From CAWDVK01 sp963805715 (GTDB taxonomy: Bacteria > Actinomycetota > Actinomycetes > Streptosporangiales > Streptosporangiaceae), in assembly GCA_963805715.1 (NCBI GenBank), contig CAWDVK010000019.1, forward strand, positions 62,001 through 126,000: a stretch of DNA of 64,000 nucleotides, read 5' to 3'. A model generated the notes under the pieces. The model was not told the origin of the DNA, did not search any database, and worked only from the letters and a program-made list of their open reading frames with translations. The position numbers and the translations under genes were made by a program. Below, piece by piece: positions 8,789 to 16,055 of the stretch (position 1 is its first letter; each line of letters starts with the position of its first letter).

Positions 8789-9445
8789 GTGGTCGAAGTT
8801 ACGCTGCGTGCGCGGCGCCGCAGGGACGCCGGCCGGACGGCCGTCGCGGCGGTCCGCTACGCGGCGATGGGCTGGCCGGTCTGCGCCGGGGCCCACCTCC
8901 CCGGCCGGGCGCAGGAGGCGGGCCGGGCTTGCTCCTGCGATCGGGTAGGCTGCCCGGCTCCCGGCGCGCACCCGATGTCACCGGCCTGGCAGATCCGGGC
9001 CAGTGCGAGCCCGGAGGCCGTCGGCGCGCTGTGGCAGGCGATGCCCGAAGCGAACGTCATCCTGGTCACCGGGCGGGTTTTCGACGTGCTGGACGTCCCG
9101 GCCCCGGTAGGCACGGCAGCGCTGGCCCAGATGGAGCGGTCGGGGGTCCGGCCCGGCCCGGTCGCCGTCAGCGCCGGGGACCGGGCCCTTTTCTTCGTCC
9201 TGACCAGAGGATCTCCGGCCAACGAGGACGAGTGGTGGTCCTGCCACCTGGACTGCGAGCCGGAACTGGTGGCCGACGTGGCCGGCCTGCGCTGGCACTG
9301 CCGGGATAGCTACGTGCTCGCGCCGCCGTCCCGGTACGGCGGCGGCATGGTCGCCCGGTGGATCCGCGATCCCGCCGATTACCCGCTGCCGGACGGGCTG
9401 CGCATGCTCGAGGTGCTGGCCGATTTTTGCGAGGAGATGTCCTGA
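8789..9445 (+). CDS. Bifunctional DNA primase/polymerase N-terminal-domain-like protein
   Basis: 218 aa resembling the prim-pol N-terminal domain found alone in actinomycetes next to hemL. The segment AAVRYAAMGWPVCAGAH is the usual opening, and a Cys/His cluster (CSCDRVGCPAPGAHP) follows, as is common in this group. The acidic metal-binding motif normally written D-x-D is weak here: VFDVLDVP is the nearest candidate, so polymerase activity should not be assumed. GTG 8789 is preferred to TTG 8771 because GGGAG at 8777-8781 is correctly spaced. Its TGA shares one base with the ATG of hemL, implying coupled translation. Confidence 0.65.
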   Translation: MVEVTLRARRRRDAGRTAVAAVRYAAMGWPVCAGAHLPGRAQEAGRACSCDRVGCPAPGAHPMSPAWQIRASASPEAVGALWQAMPEANVILVTGRVFDVLDVPAPVGTAALAQMERSGVRPGPVAVSAGDRALFFVLTRGSPANEDEWWSCHLDCEPELVADVAGLRWHCRDSYVLAPPSRYGGGMVARWIRDPADYPLPDGLRMLEVLADFCEEMS

Positions 9446-10752
9446 TGCCGCCGCAGACCGATCGCCCGGAATCCGCGCAGCTGTTCGCCAGGGCCGGGGC
9501 CGTGCTGCCGGGCGGGGTGAACTCGCCGGTGCGCGCCTTCGGCGCGGTCGGCGGCAGCCCGGTGTTCATGGCGTCGGGCACCGGCGCCTACCTCACGGAC
9601 GTCGACGGGAACTCCTACGTTGACCTGGTGTGCTCCTGGGGGCCGATGATCCTCGGGCATGCCCACCCGGCAGTGGTCAGCGCGGTCCGGGCGGCTGCCA
9701 GCCGCGGCACGTCATTCGGCACCGCAACGGCCGGCGAGGTCGAGCTCGCTGAGCTGATCGTGTCCCGGACGCCGGTCGAGCAGGTACGGCTGGTGAGCTC
9801 GGGAACCGAGGCGACCATGTCGGCCCTGCGGCTGGCTCGTGGCTACACCGGCAGGCGGCTGGTCGTGAAGTTCGCGGGCTGCTACCACGGCCACGTGGAC
9901 GCGCTGCTGGCCGCGGCGGGCTCGGGAGTGGCGACGTTCGGGCTGCCCGACTCGCCGGGCGTCACCGGCGCGGTCGCCGCCGACACCCTGGTCCTGCCGT
10001 ACAACGACGCGGCGGCCGTCCGGCAGGCATTCGCCGAGTACGGCACCGACATCGCCGCCGTGATCACCGAGGCCTGCCCGGCCAACATGGGAGTCGTGCC
10101 GCCGGCGGCCGGCTTCAACGAGCTGCTGTCCGCGCTCTGCGGCGAGTACGGCTCGCTGCTGATCATGGATGAGGTGCTCACCGGCTTCCGGGTCACCCAG
10201 TCCGGCTGGTACGGCCGGGAAGGCATCGCGGGTGACCTGATGACCTTCGGCAAGGTCATGGGCGGCGGCCTCCCGGCCGCTGCATTCGGCGGCCGGGCGG
10301 AGATCATGCAGCGGCTTGCCCCCGCCGGGCCCGTCTACCAGGCGGGCACGCTGGCCGGCAATCCGCTCGCCACCGCGGCCGGCCTCGCCACGCTGCGGGA
10401 GTGCACCCGCGAGGTGTATGCGCGGGTGGACGAGGTCGCCGCCGCGGTCGCCAAGCTCACCGCTGACGCGCTCAGCGCGGAAGGCGTGCCGCACCGGCTG
10501 CAGCAGGCGGGCAGCCTGTTCTCGTTCTTCCTCGGCGTGGACGGGCCGGTGCGCGATTTCGGCGCGGCCCGCGCCCAGTCCGGCCCGGCCTACGCGGCCT
10601 TCTTCCACGCCATGCTCGACAGCGGGATCTACCTGCCGCCGTCGCCCTACGAGGCCTGGTTCCTGTCCGCGGCGCACGATGACGAGGCGATGGCCAGGAT
10701 CGCGTCGGCGCTGCCCGCCGCGGCCCGGGCCGCGGCCGTGGCGCTGGGCTGA
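9445..10752 (+). CDS. hemL: Glutamate-1-semialdehyde 2,1-aminomutase
   Basis: PLP enzyme that converts glutamate-1-semialdehyde to 5-aminolevulinate, acting between HemA and HemB. The PLP lysine is K270 in MTFGKVMGGGLPAAAFGG; upstream are VNSPVRAF, SWGPMILGHAHP and the cofactor-phosphate segment SSGTEATMSALRLARG. The length of 435 aa is normal. The ATG 9445 overlaps the preceding stop codon, with GAGGAG at 9431-9436 as Shine-Dalgarno. It is separated from the rex-hem operon by about 2.7 kb, so it need not share Rex control. Confidence 0.96.
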   Translation: MPPQTDRPESAQLFARAGAVLPGGVNSPVRAFGAVGGSPVFMASGTGAYLTDVDGNSYVDLVCSWGPMILGHAHPAVVSAVRAAASRGTSFGTATAGEVELAELIVSRTPVEQVRLVSSGTEATMSALRLARGYTGRRLVVKFAGCYHGHVDALLAAAGSGVATFGLPDSPGVTGAVAADTLVLPYNDAAAVRQAFAEYGTDIAAVITEACPANMGVVPPAAGFNELLSALCGEYGSLLIMDEVLTGFRVTQSGWYGREGIAGDLMTFGKVMGGGLPAAAFGGRAEIMQRLAPAGPVYQAGTLAGNPLATAAGLATLRECTREVYARVDEVAAAVAKLTADALSAEGVPHRLQQAGSLFSFFLGVDGPVRDFGAARAQSGPAYAAFFHAMLDSGIYLPPSPYEAWFLSAAHDDEAMARIASALPAAARAAAVALG

Positions 10753-10903
10753 CGGCCCCGAGCTGACGGCCCGGGGCCGCCGGATCCGCGAGGTTATCAT
10801 CGACCGCCAGCGGTATATCGAGGTGTCCTGACCGGCAGTCGGCTGCCGGAACGCGACGGCTGCCGACCAGGATGAGCGCGACGGCGGCGGCGCTCACGTG
10901 CCG

Positions 10904-10909
10904 TAGGCT
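10904..10909 (+). promoter_or_regulatory. -10 box TAGGCT, probably leaderless transcript
   Basis: TAGGCT ends 9 bp before the ATG at 10919, which is the geometry of a leaderless mRNA starting at the initiation codon. No obvious Shine-Dalgarno precedes that ATG. No clear -35 is visible. Confidence 0.45.
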
Positions 10910-10918
10910 AATCGCGCT

Positions 10919-11569
10919 ATGACCGCAGATTCCGCTGGTGCTGAGCAGACGATCGTGCACCTGGTCCGGCACGGCGAGGTGGACAACCCTCGCGGCGTCC
11001 TGTACGGCCGCCTGCCCGGCTACCACCTCTCCGAGGCCGGGCGGCTGATGGCGAAGGCCGCCGCGGATTTCCTGGCCGGCCGGGACGTGACCGTCCTGCG
11101 GTCATCGCCGCTCAACCGGGCGGTGGAGACCGCGGAGCCGCTGGCAGCCGAGTTCGGCCTGGAGACGGTCATCGACGACCGGCTGATCGAGCCCTGGAAC
11201 CACTTCGAGGGCATGCGCTTCGGGGTGGGGGACGGGTCGCTGCGCCAGCCCCGGCACTGGATCCACCTCCGCAACCCGTTCCGGCCGTCCTGGGGCGAGC
11301 CTTATACCGCCGTGGTCGCCCGCATGCAGGCCGCAATCGCCGATGCGGTGCAAGCCGCCCGCGGGCGTGAGGCGGTCTGCGTGAGCCACCAGCTGCCGAT
11401 CTGGGTGACGCGGCGGTCTGCGGAGCACCGCAGGCTCTGGCATCACCCGGCCTACCGGCAGTGCGCTCTCGGCAGTGTCACCAGCTTCAGCTACGTCGGT
11501 GACCGCCTGGTCAGCGTGAGCTACGCGGAGCCTTCCGGCGCGACCCGCGGCAGGGTGGCCGGGGCCTGA
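10919..11569 (+). CDS. Histidine phosphatase family (phosphoglycerate-mutase-like) protein
   Basis: 216 aa with the phosphohistidine motif LVRHGEVDNP near residue 17, the second arginine in RSSPLNRAVETAEPLA, and the C-terminal catalytic histidine in VCVSHQLPIWVTRR. This gives the classic R-H-x-E-x-H pocket of the branch-1 superfamily. The substrate cannot be deduced; such genes commonly sit between hemL and cytochrome c maturation genes in actinomycetes. It probably has its own promoter with a leaderless start. Confidence 0.85.
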   Translation: MTADSAGAEQTIVHLVRHGEVDNPRGVLYGRLPGYHLSEAGRLMAKAAADFLAGRDVTVLRSSPLNRAVETAEPLAAEFGLETVIDDRLIEPWNHFEGMRFGVGDGSLRQPRHWIHLRNPFRPSWGEPYTAVVARMQAAIADAVQAARGREAVCVSHQLPIWVTRRSAEHRRLWHHPAYRQCALGSVTSFSYVGDRLVSVSYAEPSGATRGRVAGA

Positions 11570-11658
11570 GCACGCCGGTAACGCCGGGCCGGCGTCGGGC
11601 CACCCGGCCGGATCGGGCACAATGGGGCGCGATACTACCGCCTGTAGGAGATCTCCCT

Positions 11659-12315
11659 GTGCCCCGCCTGCCGCGCCTCGCGCGTCCAGCGGCCATCGCG
11701 GCCCGGGCCGCCCCGGCGGCCCGGCTGCGCATCAGCCGCCGCGCAGCCGCCTGCGCGGTTGCGGTGGCTGCCCTCGCTGCCGCCGGCTGCGACGGCGGCG
11801 CGATCGCCCAGGATGTCCCGCAGAGCAGCGGCCAGAGCTTCGTAAGCGGCAGCTACAGCACGACCTTCTACCAGGCTGGCCACCGCCCGGCTGCGCCGGG
11901 CATCTCGGCCAGGACCCTGACCGGGCAGCGGGTGAGCCTGGCCAGTTACCGGGGGTCGGTGCTGGTGCTGAACTTCTGGGGATCGTGGTGCACGCCGTGC
12001 CAGGAAGAAGCGCCCGCCCTCGCCGCGCTCGCCACTCGCTACCAGTCCCGCGGCGTGCGCTTCCTCGGCGTGGACATCCGGGACGACCCGATCAGCGCTG
12101 AGGGGTTCATGCGCACCTACCAGATCACCTATCCGAGCCTGAATGACCCGGGCGACCAGATCGCGCTCGCGTTCCGCGATACGGTTCCCCCAGCCGGCAT
12201 CCCGACCACGCTGGTGATCGACCGCAGCGGGCGGATCGCGGCCCGGATAGTCGGCGGGGTGACGTATTCCGGGCTGAGGACGCTCATCACCGAGGTATCC
12301 GCGGGGCGCTCATGA
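11659..12315 (+). CDS. resA: Membrane-anchored thiol-disulfide oxidoreductase (ResA/TlpA family)
   Basis: An extracytoplasmic thioredoxin-fold protein that reduces apocytochrome c cysteines before heme attachment. An Arg-rich N-terminus is followed by a hydrophobic stretch and a lipobox ending at C44 (AAAGCDG), suggesting a lipoprotein. The active site is WCTPC in FWGSWCTPCQEEAP, and the cis-proline loop is PPAGIPTTLVID. The GTG start at 11659 is preceded by TAGGAGA at 11645-11651. It is the first gene of a resA-resB-ccsB cluster. The ccdA gene expected between resA and resB is absent: only 22 bp separate the two genes. Confidence 0.9.
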   Translation: MPRLPRLARPAAIAARAAPAARLRISRRAAACAVAVAALAAAGCDGGAIAQDVPQSSGQSFVSGSYSTTFYQAGHRPAAPGISARTLTGQRVSLASYRGSVLVLNFWGSWCTPCQEEAPALAALATRYQSRGVRFLGVDIRDDPISAEGFMRTYQITYPSLNDPGDQIALAFRDTVPPAGIPTTLVIDRSGRIAARIVGGVTYSGLRTLITEVSAGRS

Positions 12316-12337
12316 CTCACCGTCAGGTGGTGATCGG

Positions 12338-14248
12338 ATGACTGACCTGCGCGTCCAGGGGGCTGGCCGGCGCGGCAGCGGCGACCTGACCGAGCAGCCG
12401 GCGCAGGCTGACGGCCGCCGGCCGCCGAAGCCGGGTAGCCGGCTGGGGCCCGCCGGCTGGCTGCGCTGGGGCTGGCGGCAGCTCACCTCCATGCGGACCG
12501 CCCTGATCCTGCTGTTCCTGCTGGCTGTCGCGAGCATCCCGGGATCGGTGCTGCCGCAGGAGGGCATCGACCCGGCCGCGGTCACCCAGTACTACGCGTC
12601 CCACCCGGAACTGGCCCCGATCCTGAACCGGCTCTCGCTGTTCAGCGTCTTCGCCGCGCCCTGGTTCGCGGCGATCTACCTGCTGCTATTCCTGTCGCTG
12701 GCCGGCTGCGTGCTGCCGCGGACCTTCCGGCTGGTCGGCTCATCCCGGCAGCAGCCGCCGCGGGCGCCCGGCAATCTGGCCAGGCTGCCGATGGTGGCGC
12801 GGTACGAGACGGCCAGCGAGCCGGATGCGGCGCTGGCGGCGGCCGGGCGGATGCTGGCGGCCCGGCGGTTCCGGCTGCGCACCGGTAACGGCTGGGTGTC
12901 GGCGGAGAAGGGATACCTGCGCGAGGTCGGGAACCTGCTGTTCCATATCGCCCTGCTCGCGCTGCTCGGGTCGGTCGCTCTCGGCGGCATCTGGGGCTAC
13001 AAGGCCAACCGCCTGCTGGTGGCAGGCCAGTCATTCGCCAACACGCCCACCGCGCTGGATGTCTTCCGGCCCGGCAGGCTGGTCACGCCATCGAACCTGC
13101 AGCCGTTCACGATCACCCTGAAGAGCTTCCGGGCCAGTTACGTGACCTCGGGCCCCGAGCGGAGCCAGCCGATCACCTTCGACGCATCGCTGCAGTACGC
13201 CGCGGCAGCCGGCGCCCCGGAGCGTAGTTACCTGCTGCGCGTTAACCATCCGCTGCGGGTCGACGGCGTGCGGGTCTACCTGATCGGCCATGGTTACGCG
13301 CCCATCTTCAAGATCACCAGCGCGACCGGGAAGGTCGAGTTCAACGATCCGGTGCCGTTCATCCCGGTCGAGCAGAGCGGCCTCACCTCCGAGGGCGTGA
13401 TCAAGGTTCCGTTCGCGAGCCCGTCCCAGCTCGGCTTCGCCGGAGTCTTCCTGCCTTCCGCCGCGGACCTCGGCGGCCGGCTGGAGTCGGTGTTCCCCGC
13501 CCCGCTGAACCCGGAGGTCAGCCTCGTTTCCTACGCGGGCAACCTCGGCATGGGCAGCGGCCCGCCCCAGTCGGTCTACCAGCTCGTCACCAGCCAGATG
13601 CACAAGCTGCCGATTGCTCCCCGGCCGCTGGCCGTCGGGCAGTCGATGAAGCTGCCGGACGGCGCCGGCACCCTCACGTTCACCGGTTACCGCCAGTGGA
13701 TCAGCCTCGCCATCACCTACGATCCCGGCCAGACGGCTGCGCTGATTTCCGGGATCCTGGCGCTGGCCGGGCTGATCCTGTCGTTCATGGTGCGGCGGCG
13801 GCGCATCTTCGTGCGCGCCTACCGGGGCCCGGATGGCGGCACCATCGTGGATGTCGGCGGCCTCGCCCGGTCGGATGCGGCAGGCGGCTTCGAGGGCGAG
13901 TTCGCCCATCTCGCTGAGCAGTTCCGGGCCGGTGACGGCGGTCGTCCGCTGGCGGCCGACCCCGGGCAAGCTGACATCGCGCCGGCTGACATCGCGCCGG
14001 CTGACATCGCGCCGGCTGACATCGCGCCGGCTGACATCGCGCCGGCTGACATCGCGCCGGCTGACATCGCGCCGGCTGACACCGCGCCGGCTGACACCGC
14101 GCCGGCTGACACCGCGCCGGCTGACACCGCGCCGCAGTCCCCGGTCGACAGCCAGGTGCCGGCGGACGCGGCGCCGGCCGCGCATCGCACGACTCAACCG
14201 ATCAGTGGCCATCCCGATTCATCCCTCGGCAGCCCCGAGGGGGAGTGA
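12338..14248 (+). CDS. resB: Cytochrome c biogenesis protein ResB
   Basis: System II (Ccs) membrane component that, with CcsB/ResC, transports heme and ligates it to apocytochrome c outside the membrane. Three N-terminal membrane segments are visible: LTSMRTALILLFLLAVASI, WFAAIYLLLFLSLAGCV and LLFHIALLALLGSVAL. A large extracytoplasmic domain and a last helix (AALISGILALAGLILSFMV) follow. After a cytoplasmic linker the protein ends with eleven 5-residue repeats (seven ADIAP, four ADTAP) and a disordered tail, which are not part of the normal ResB fold. The start ATG 12338 is 22 bp after resA; ccsB begins 6 bp after its stop. Confidence 0.92.
   Translation: MTDLRVQGAGRRGSGDLTEQPAQADGRRPPKPGSRLGPAGWLRWGWRQLTSMRTALILLFLLAVASIPGSVLPQEGIDPAAVTQYYASHPELAPILNRLSLFSVFAAPWFAAIYLLLFLSLAGCVLPRTFRLVGSSRQQPPRAPGNLARLPMVARYETASEPDAALAAAGRMLAARRFRLRTGNGWVSAEKGYLREVGNLLFHIALLALLGSVALGGIWGYKANRLLVAGQSFANTPTALDVFRPGRLVTPSNLQPFTITLKSFRASYVTSGPERSQPITFDASLQYAAAAGAPERSYLLRVNHPLRVDGVRVYLIGHGYAPIFKITSATGKVEFNDPVPFIPVEQSGLTSEGVIKVPFASPSQLGFAGVFLPSAADLGGRLESVFPAPLNPEVSLVSYAGNLGMGSGPPQSVYQLVTSQMHKLPIAPRPLAVGQSMKLPDGAGTLTFTGYRQWISLAITYDPGQTAALISGILALAGLILSFMVRRRRIFVRAYRGPDGGTIVDVGGLARSDAAGGFEGEFAHLAEQFRAGDGGRPLAADPGQADIAPADIAPADIAPADIAPADIAPADIAPADIAPADTAPADTAPADTAPADTAPQSPVDSQVPADAAPAAHRTTQPISGHPDSSLGSPEGE
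13970..14134 (+). repeat. 15-bp tandem repeat, 11 units, inside resB
   Basis: Units of gctgacatcgcgccg: seven identical, then four with a single T-to-C change (ATC to ACC, giving Thr for Ile). The near-perfect identity implies recent slippage expansion. The repeat stays in frame, adding 55 residues to the C-terminus of ResB. Confidence 0.97.
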
Positions 14249-14254
14249 GGTTCC

Positions 14255-15277
14255 GTGCACGTCAATACCGGACTGGCCGACGCCAGTAACGCGTTCCTGC
14301 TCGCGGCCGTCGTCCTGTATGCGCTCGCCATGCTCGGCTATGCCTGCGACTTCGCGTTCCGCAAGGAGCGGCTGGTCGCGGACGTTCCGGCTGAAGTGCC
14401 GCAGCTCGTCGGCGCCGGAGCGTCGGCAGGCAGCCGCGATGGCACCGGCGCGCCTGCCGTTCCGGCGCCTCCGGTCGCGCTGGATGGCCGGTTCGCCGCG
14501 CCGGGACTCTGGCCGTCCGGCTTCTGGCTGCGCACGGCATTCGGACTGACCTGCGCGGGACTGCTGTCGCAGATCATCGCGATCGCGGCCAGGGGGATCT
14601 CCGAGCACCGGGTGCCGTGGGGCAACATGTACGAGTTCCTGGCCGCCATCACGTGCATGGCGGTCCTCGTGCTCGTCGTCGCCTCGGTGCGGTTCCGTGC
14701 CTACTACATCGGGCTGTTCGTGCTGCTGCCGGTTGTCCTGGCGCTGGCCCTCAACGTCACCGTCATCTACACCCCTGCCGGGCAGCTCGTGCCGGCCCTG
14801 CAGTCGTACTGGATCGCCATTCACGTCACGGCGATGATCGTGGCCAGTGGGCTGTACATCGTGGGAGCGGTGGTCACGGTCATGTACCTGATCGCCGACC
14901 GGAACGAGCGGCGGCTGGCCGCCGGGCTTCCTTCCCAGTCGGCTGGCATCATGATGCACCTGCCGAGTCCGGCCATCCTGGACCGGCTGTCCTACCGCAC
15001 CATCCTGTTCGCGTTCCCGGTCTGGACCTTCGGCATCATGGCCGGCGCGATCTGGGCCGACTCGGCCTGGGGCAGGTACTGGGGCTGGGACCCGAAGGAG
15101 ACCTGGTCGTTCATCACCTGGGTGGTCTACGCGGGCTTCCTGCACGCCAGGGCCACCGCCGGCTGGCGCGGCCGGAAGGCGGCCTACATTCACCTGGTCG
15201 GCTTCGGCTGCCTGATGTTCAACCTGGTCGGCGTGAACCTGTGGATCACCGGCCTGCACTCCTACGCAGGCCTGTAA
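14255..15277 (+). CDS. ccsB: Cytochrome c biogenesis protein CcsB (ResC)
   Basis: Heme-handling integral membrane subunit of System II. About eight membrane segments are visible. The tryptophan-rich WWD motif that binds heme is represented by WGRYWGWDPKETWSFITWVV around residues 270-290, and conserved external histidines lie in AIHVTAMIVASG and near HLVGFG. A poorly conserved, Ala/Pro-rich loop lies at about residues 50-80. The length of 340 aa is normal. The GTG start follows resB by 6 bp, so the two partner proteins are almost certainly translated from one transcript. Confidence 0.93.
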   Translation: MHVNTGLADASNAFLLAAVVLYALAMLGYACDFAFRKERLVADVPAEVPQLVGAGASAGSRDGTGAPAVPAPPVALDGRFAAPGLWPSGFWLRTAFGLTCAGLLSQIIAIAARGISEHRVPWGNMYEFLAAITCMAVLVLVVASVRFRAYYIGLFVLLPVVLALALNVTVIYTPAGQLVPALQSYWIAIHVTAMIVASGLYIVGAVVTVMYLIADRNERRLAAGLPSQSAGIMMHLPSPAILDRLSYRTILFAFPVWTFGIMAGAIWADSAWGRYWGWDPKETWSFITWVVYAGFLHARATAGWRGRKAAYIHLVGFGCLMFNLVGVNLWITGLHSYAGL

Positions 15278-15320
15278 GCCGCCTGCCGGCCGTGCGGCAA
15301 AGCGCAAGTGAGCCGGCGGG

Positions 15321-15363
15321 CCAGCGCGGTGCAGGGCCAGCGCGGTGCAGGGCCAGCGCAGTG
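15321..15363 (+). repeat. 16-bp tandem repeat in the ccsB/PLDc_N convergent gap
   Basis: ccagcgcggtgcaggg occurs twice in tandem (15321-15336, 15337-15352) and then as a truncated copy with one change (15353-15363). It lies between the converging ends of ccsB and the PLDc_N-like gene. No coding frame is supported here. Confidence 0.9.
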
Positions 15364-15447
15364 AAGCGGGAGGGCAGCCCGGCGGCGGGACGGTGCGCCG
15401 CGGAAGGGCCTGCCAGCGAGGCTGACCGGGGCTGCGGTTCCGGGAGG

Positions 15448-15861
15448 CTACTGCTCCTCGCGAGCCTCGCGGATCCTGCGCTCAAGCTCCAGCAGGAAGC
15501 CGGGGTCGTCGTCGGGCCCGCGCGGCGGTACCGAACGGGACTCAGTGTCGCTGCCTGGCCAGTCCGGCTGGCCGCCGTGGCTGAGTTCCATGGCCCGGCC
15601 TGCCGGGTGCCTGCGGAGCGCCTCGGCCGGGCCGATCGCCGGCGCGCCGGACGCGCCCAGCGGCATCCGCGAATGCTGCCGCGGCCGCCCCATCAGCAGC
15701 CATGCCGCCGCGCCGAGGACCCAGAAAGCCGCGATCACGAACAGCCAGGTGCGCCGTGACATGACGTGAAACTCCCAGTCCGGCGCAGTCGCTACGTCGA
15801 TCATGCAGGGCACGACGAAGCCGACCGTGAAGAGGGCAAAAAGCACGCAAGCCAGCAACAT
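15448..15861 (-). CDS. Small membrane protein with PLDc_N-like N-terminus
   Basis: 137 aa. Two hydrophobic segments (LLACVLFALFTVGFVVPCMI and TWLFVIAAFWVLGAAAWLLM) flank a short loop, with the pattern of the phospholipase-D-nuclease N-terminal (PLDc_N) membrane domain, including the closing G-R-P. The remaining 75 residues are hydrophilic and probably cytoplasmic, ending in a charged helix ELERRIREAREEQ. No enzymatic residues are present. A protein of this type often accompanies cytochrome c maturation genes in actinomycetes. Function unknown. Confidence 0.7.
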   Translation of the reverse strand: MLLACVLFALFTVGFVVPCMIDVATAPDWEFHVMSRRTWLFVIAAFWVLGAAAWLLMGRPRQHSRMPLGASGAPAIGPAEALRRHPAGRAMELSHGGQPDWPGSDTESRSVPPRGPDDDPGFLLELERRIREAREEQ

Positions 15862-15985
15862 GGCCGCAGCCTAGCTGGTCAGAGCGGATGCTTGTCGGTG
15901 AATTTACGACAGTCTCCTTCCCTCGCCCGTACCGACCGTAATTCGTCACATTCTGTTACCAGGGCTGACGGCGGTGCCAATCGGG

Positions 15986-16041
15986 CATAACCTGGCGACC
16001 TCACCCATCCTCACATAACCTGGCGACCTCACCCATCCTCA
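15986..16041 (+). repeat. Perfect 28-bp tandem duplication in the leader of the metalloprotease-like gene
   Basis: Two identical 28-bp copies (15986-16013 and 16014-16041), each beginning cataacctggcgacctcacc, lie immediately upstream of the start codon at 16056. The second copy runs into the Shine-Dalgarno AAGGGAG. Identity is complete. Confidence 0.97.
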
Positions 16042-16055
16042 AGGGAGTCGACCAC

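Noticed and set aside
13970..14134. Possible CRISPR-like array
   Set aside because: Units are contiguous 15-mers without spacers; the same holds for the arrays at 42160, 54796 and 55253. No cas genes are present.
13031..14212. 393-codon minus-strand frame opposite resB, with repeated SRRDV units
   Set aside because: It mirrors the 15-bp repeat and resB on the opposite strand. Composition is Arg/Asp-rich without any family resemblance, and resB is certain.
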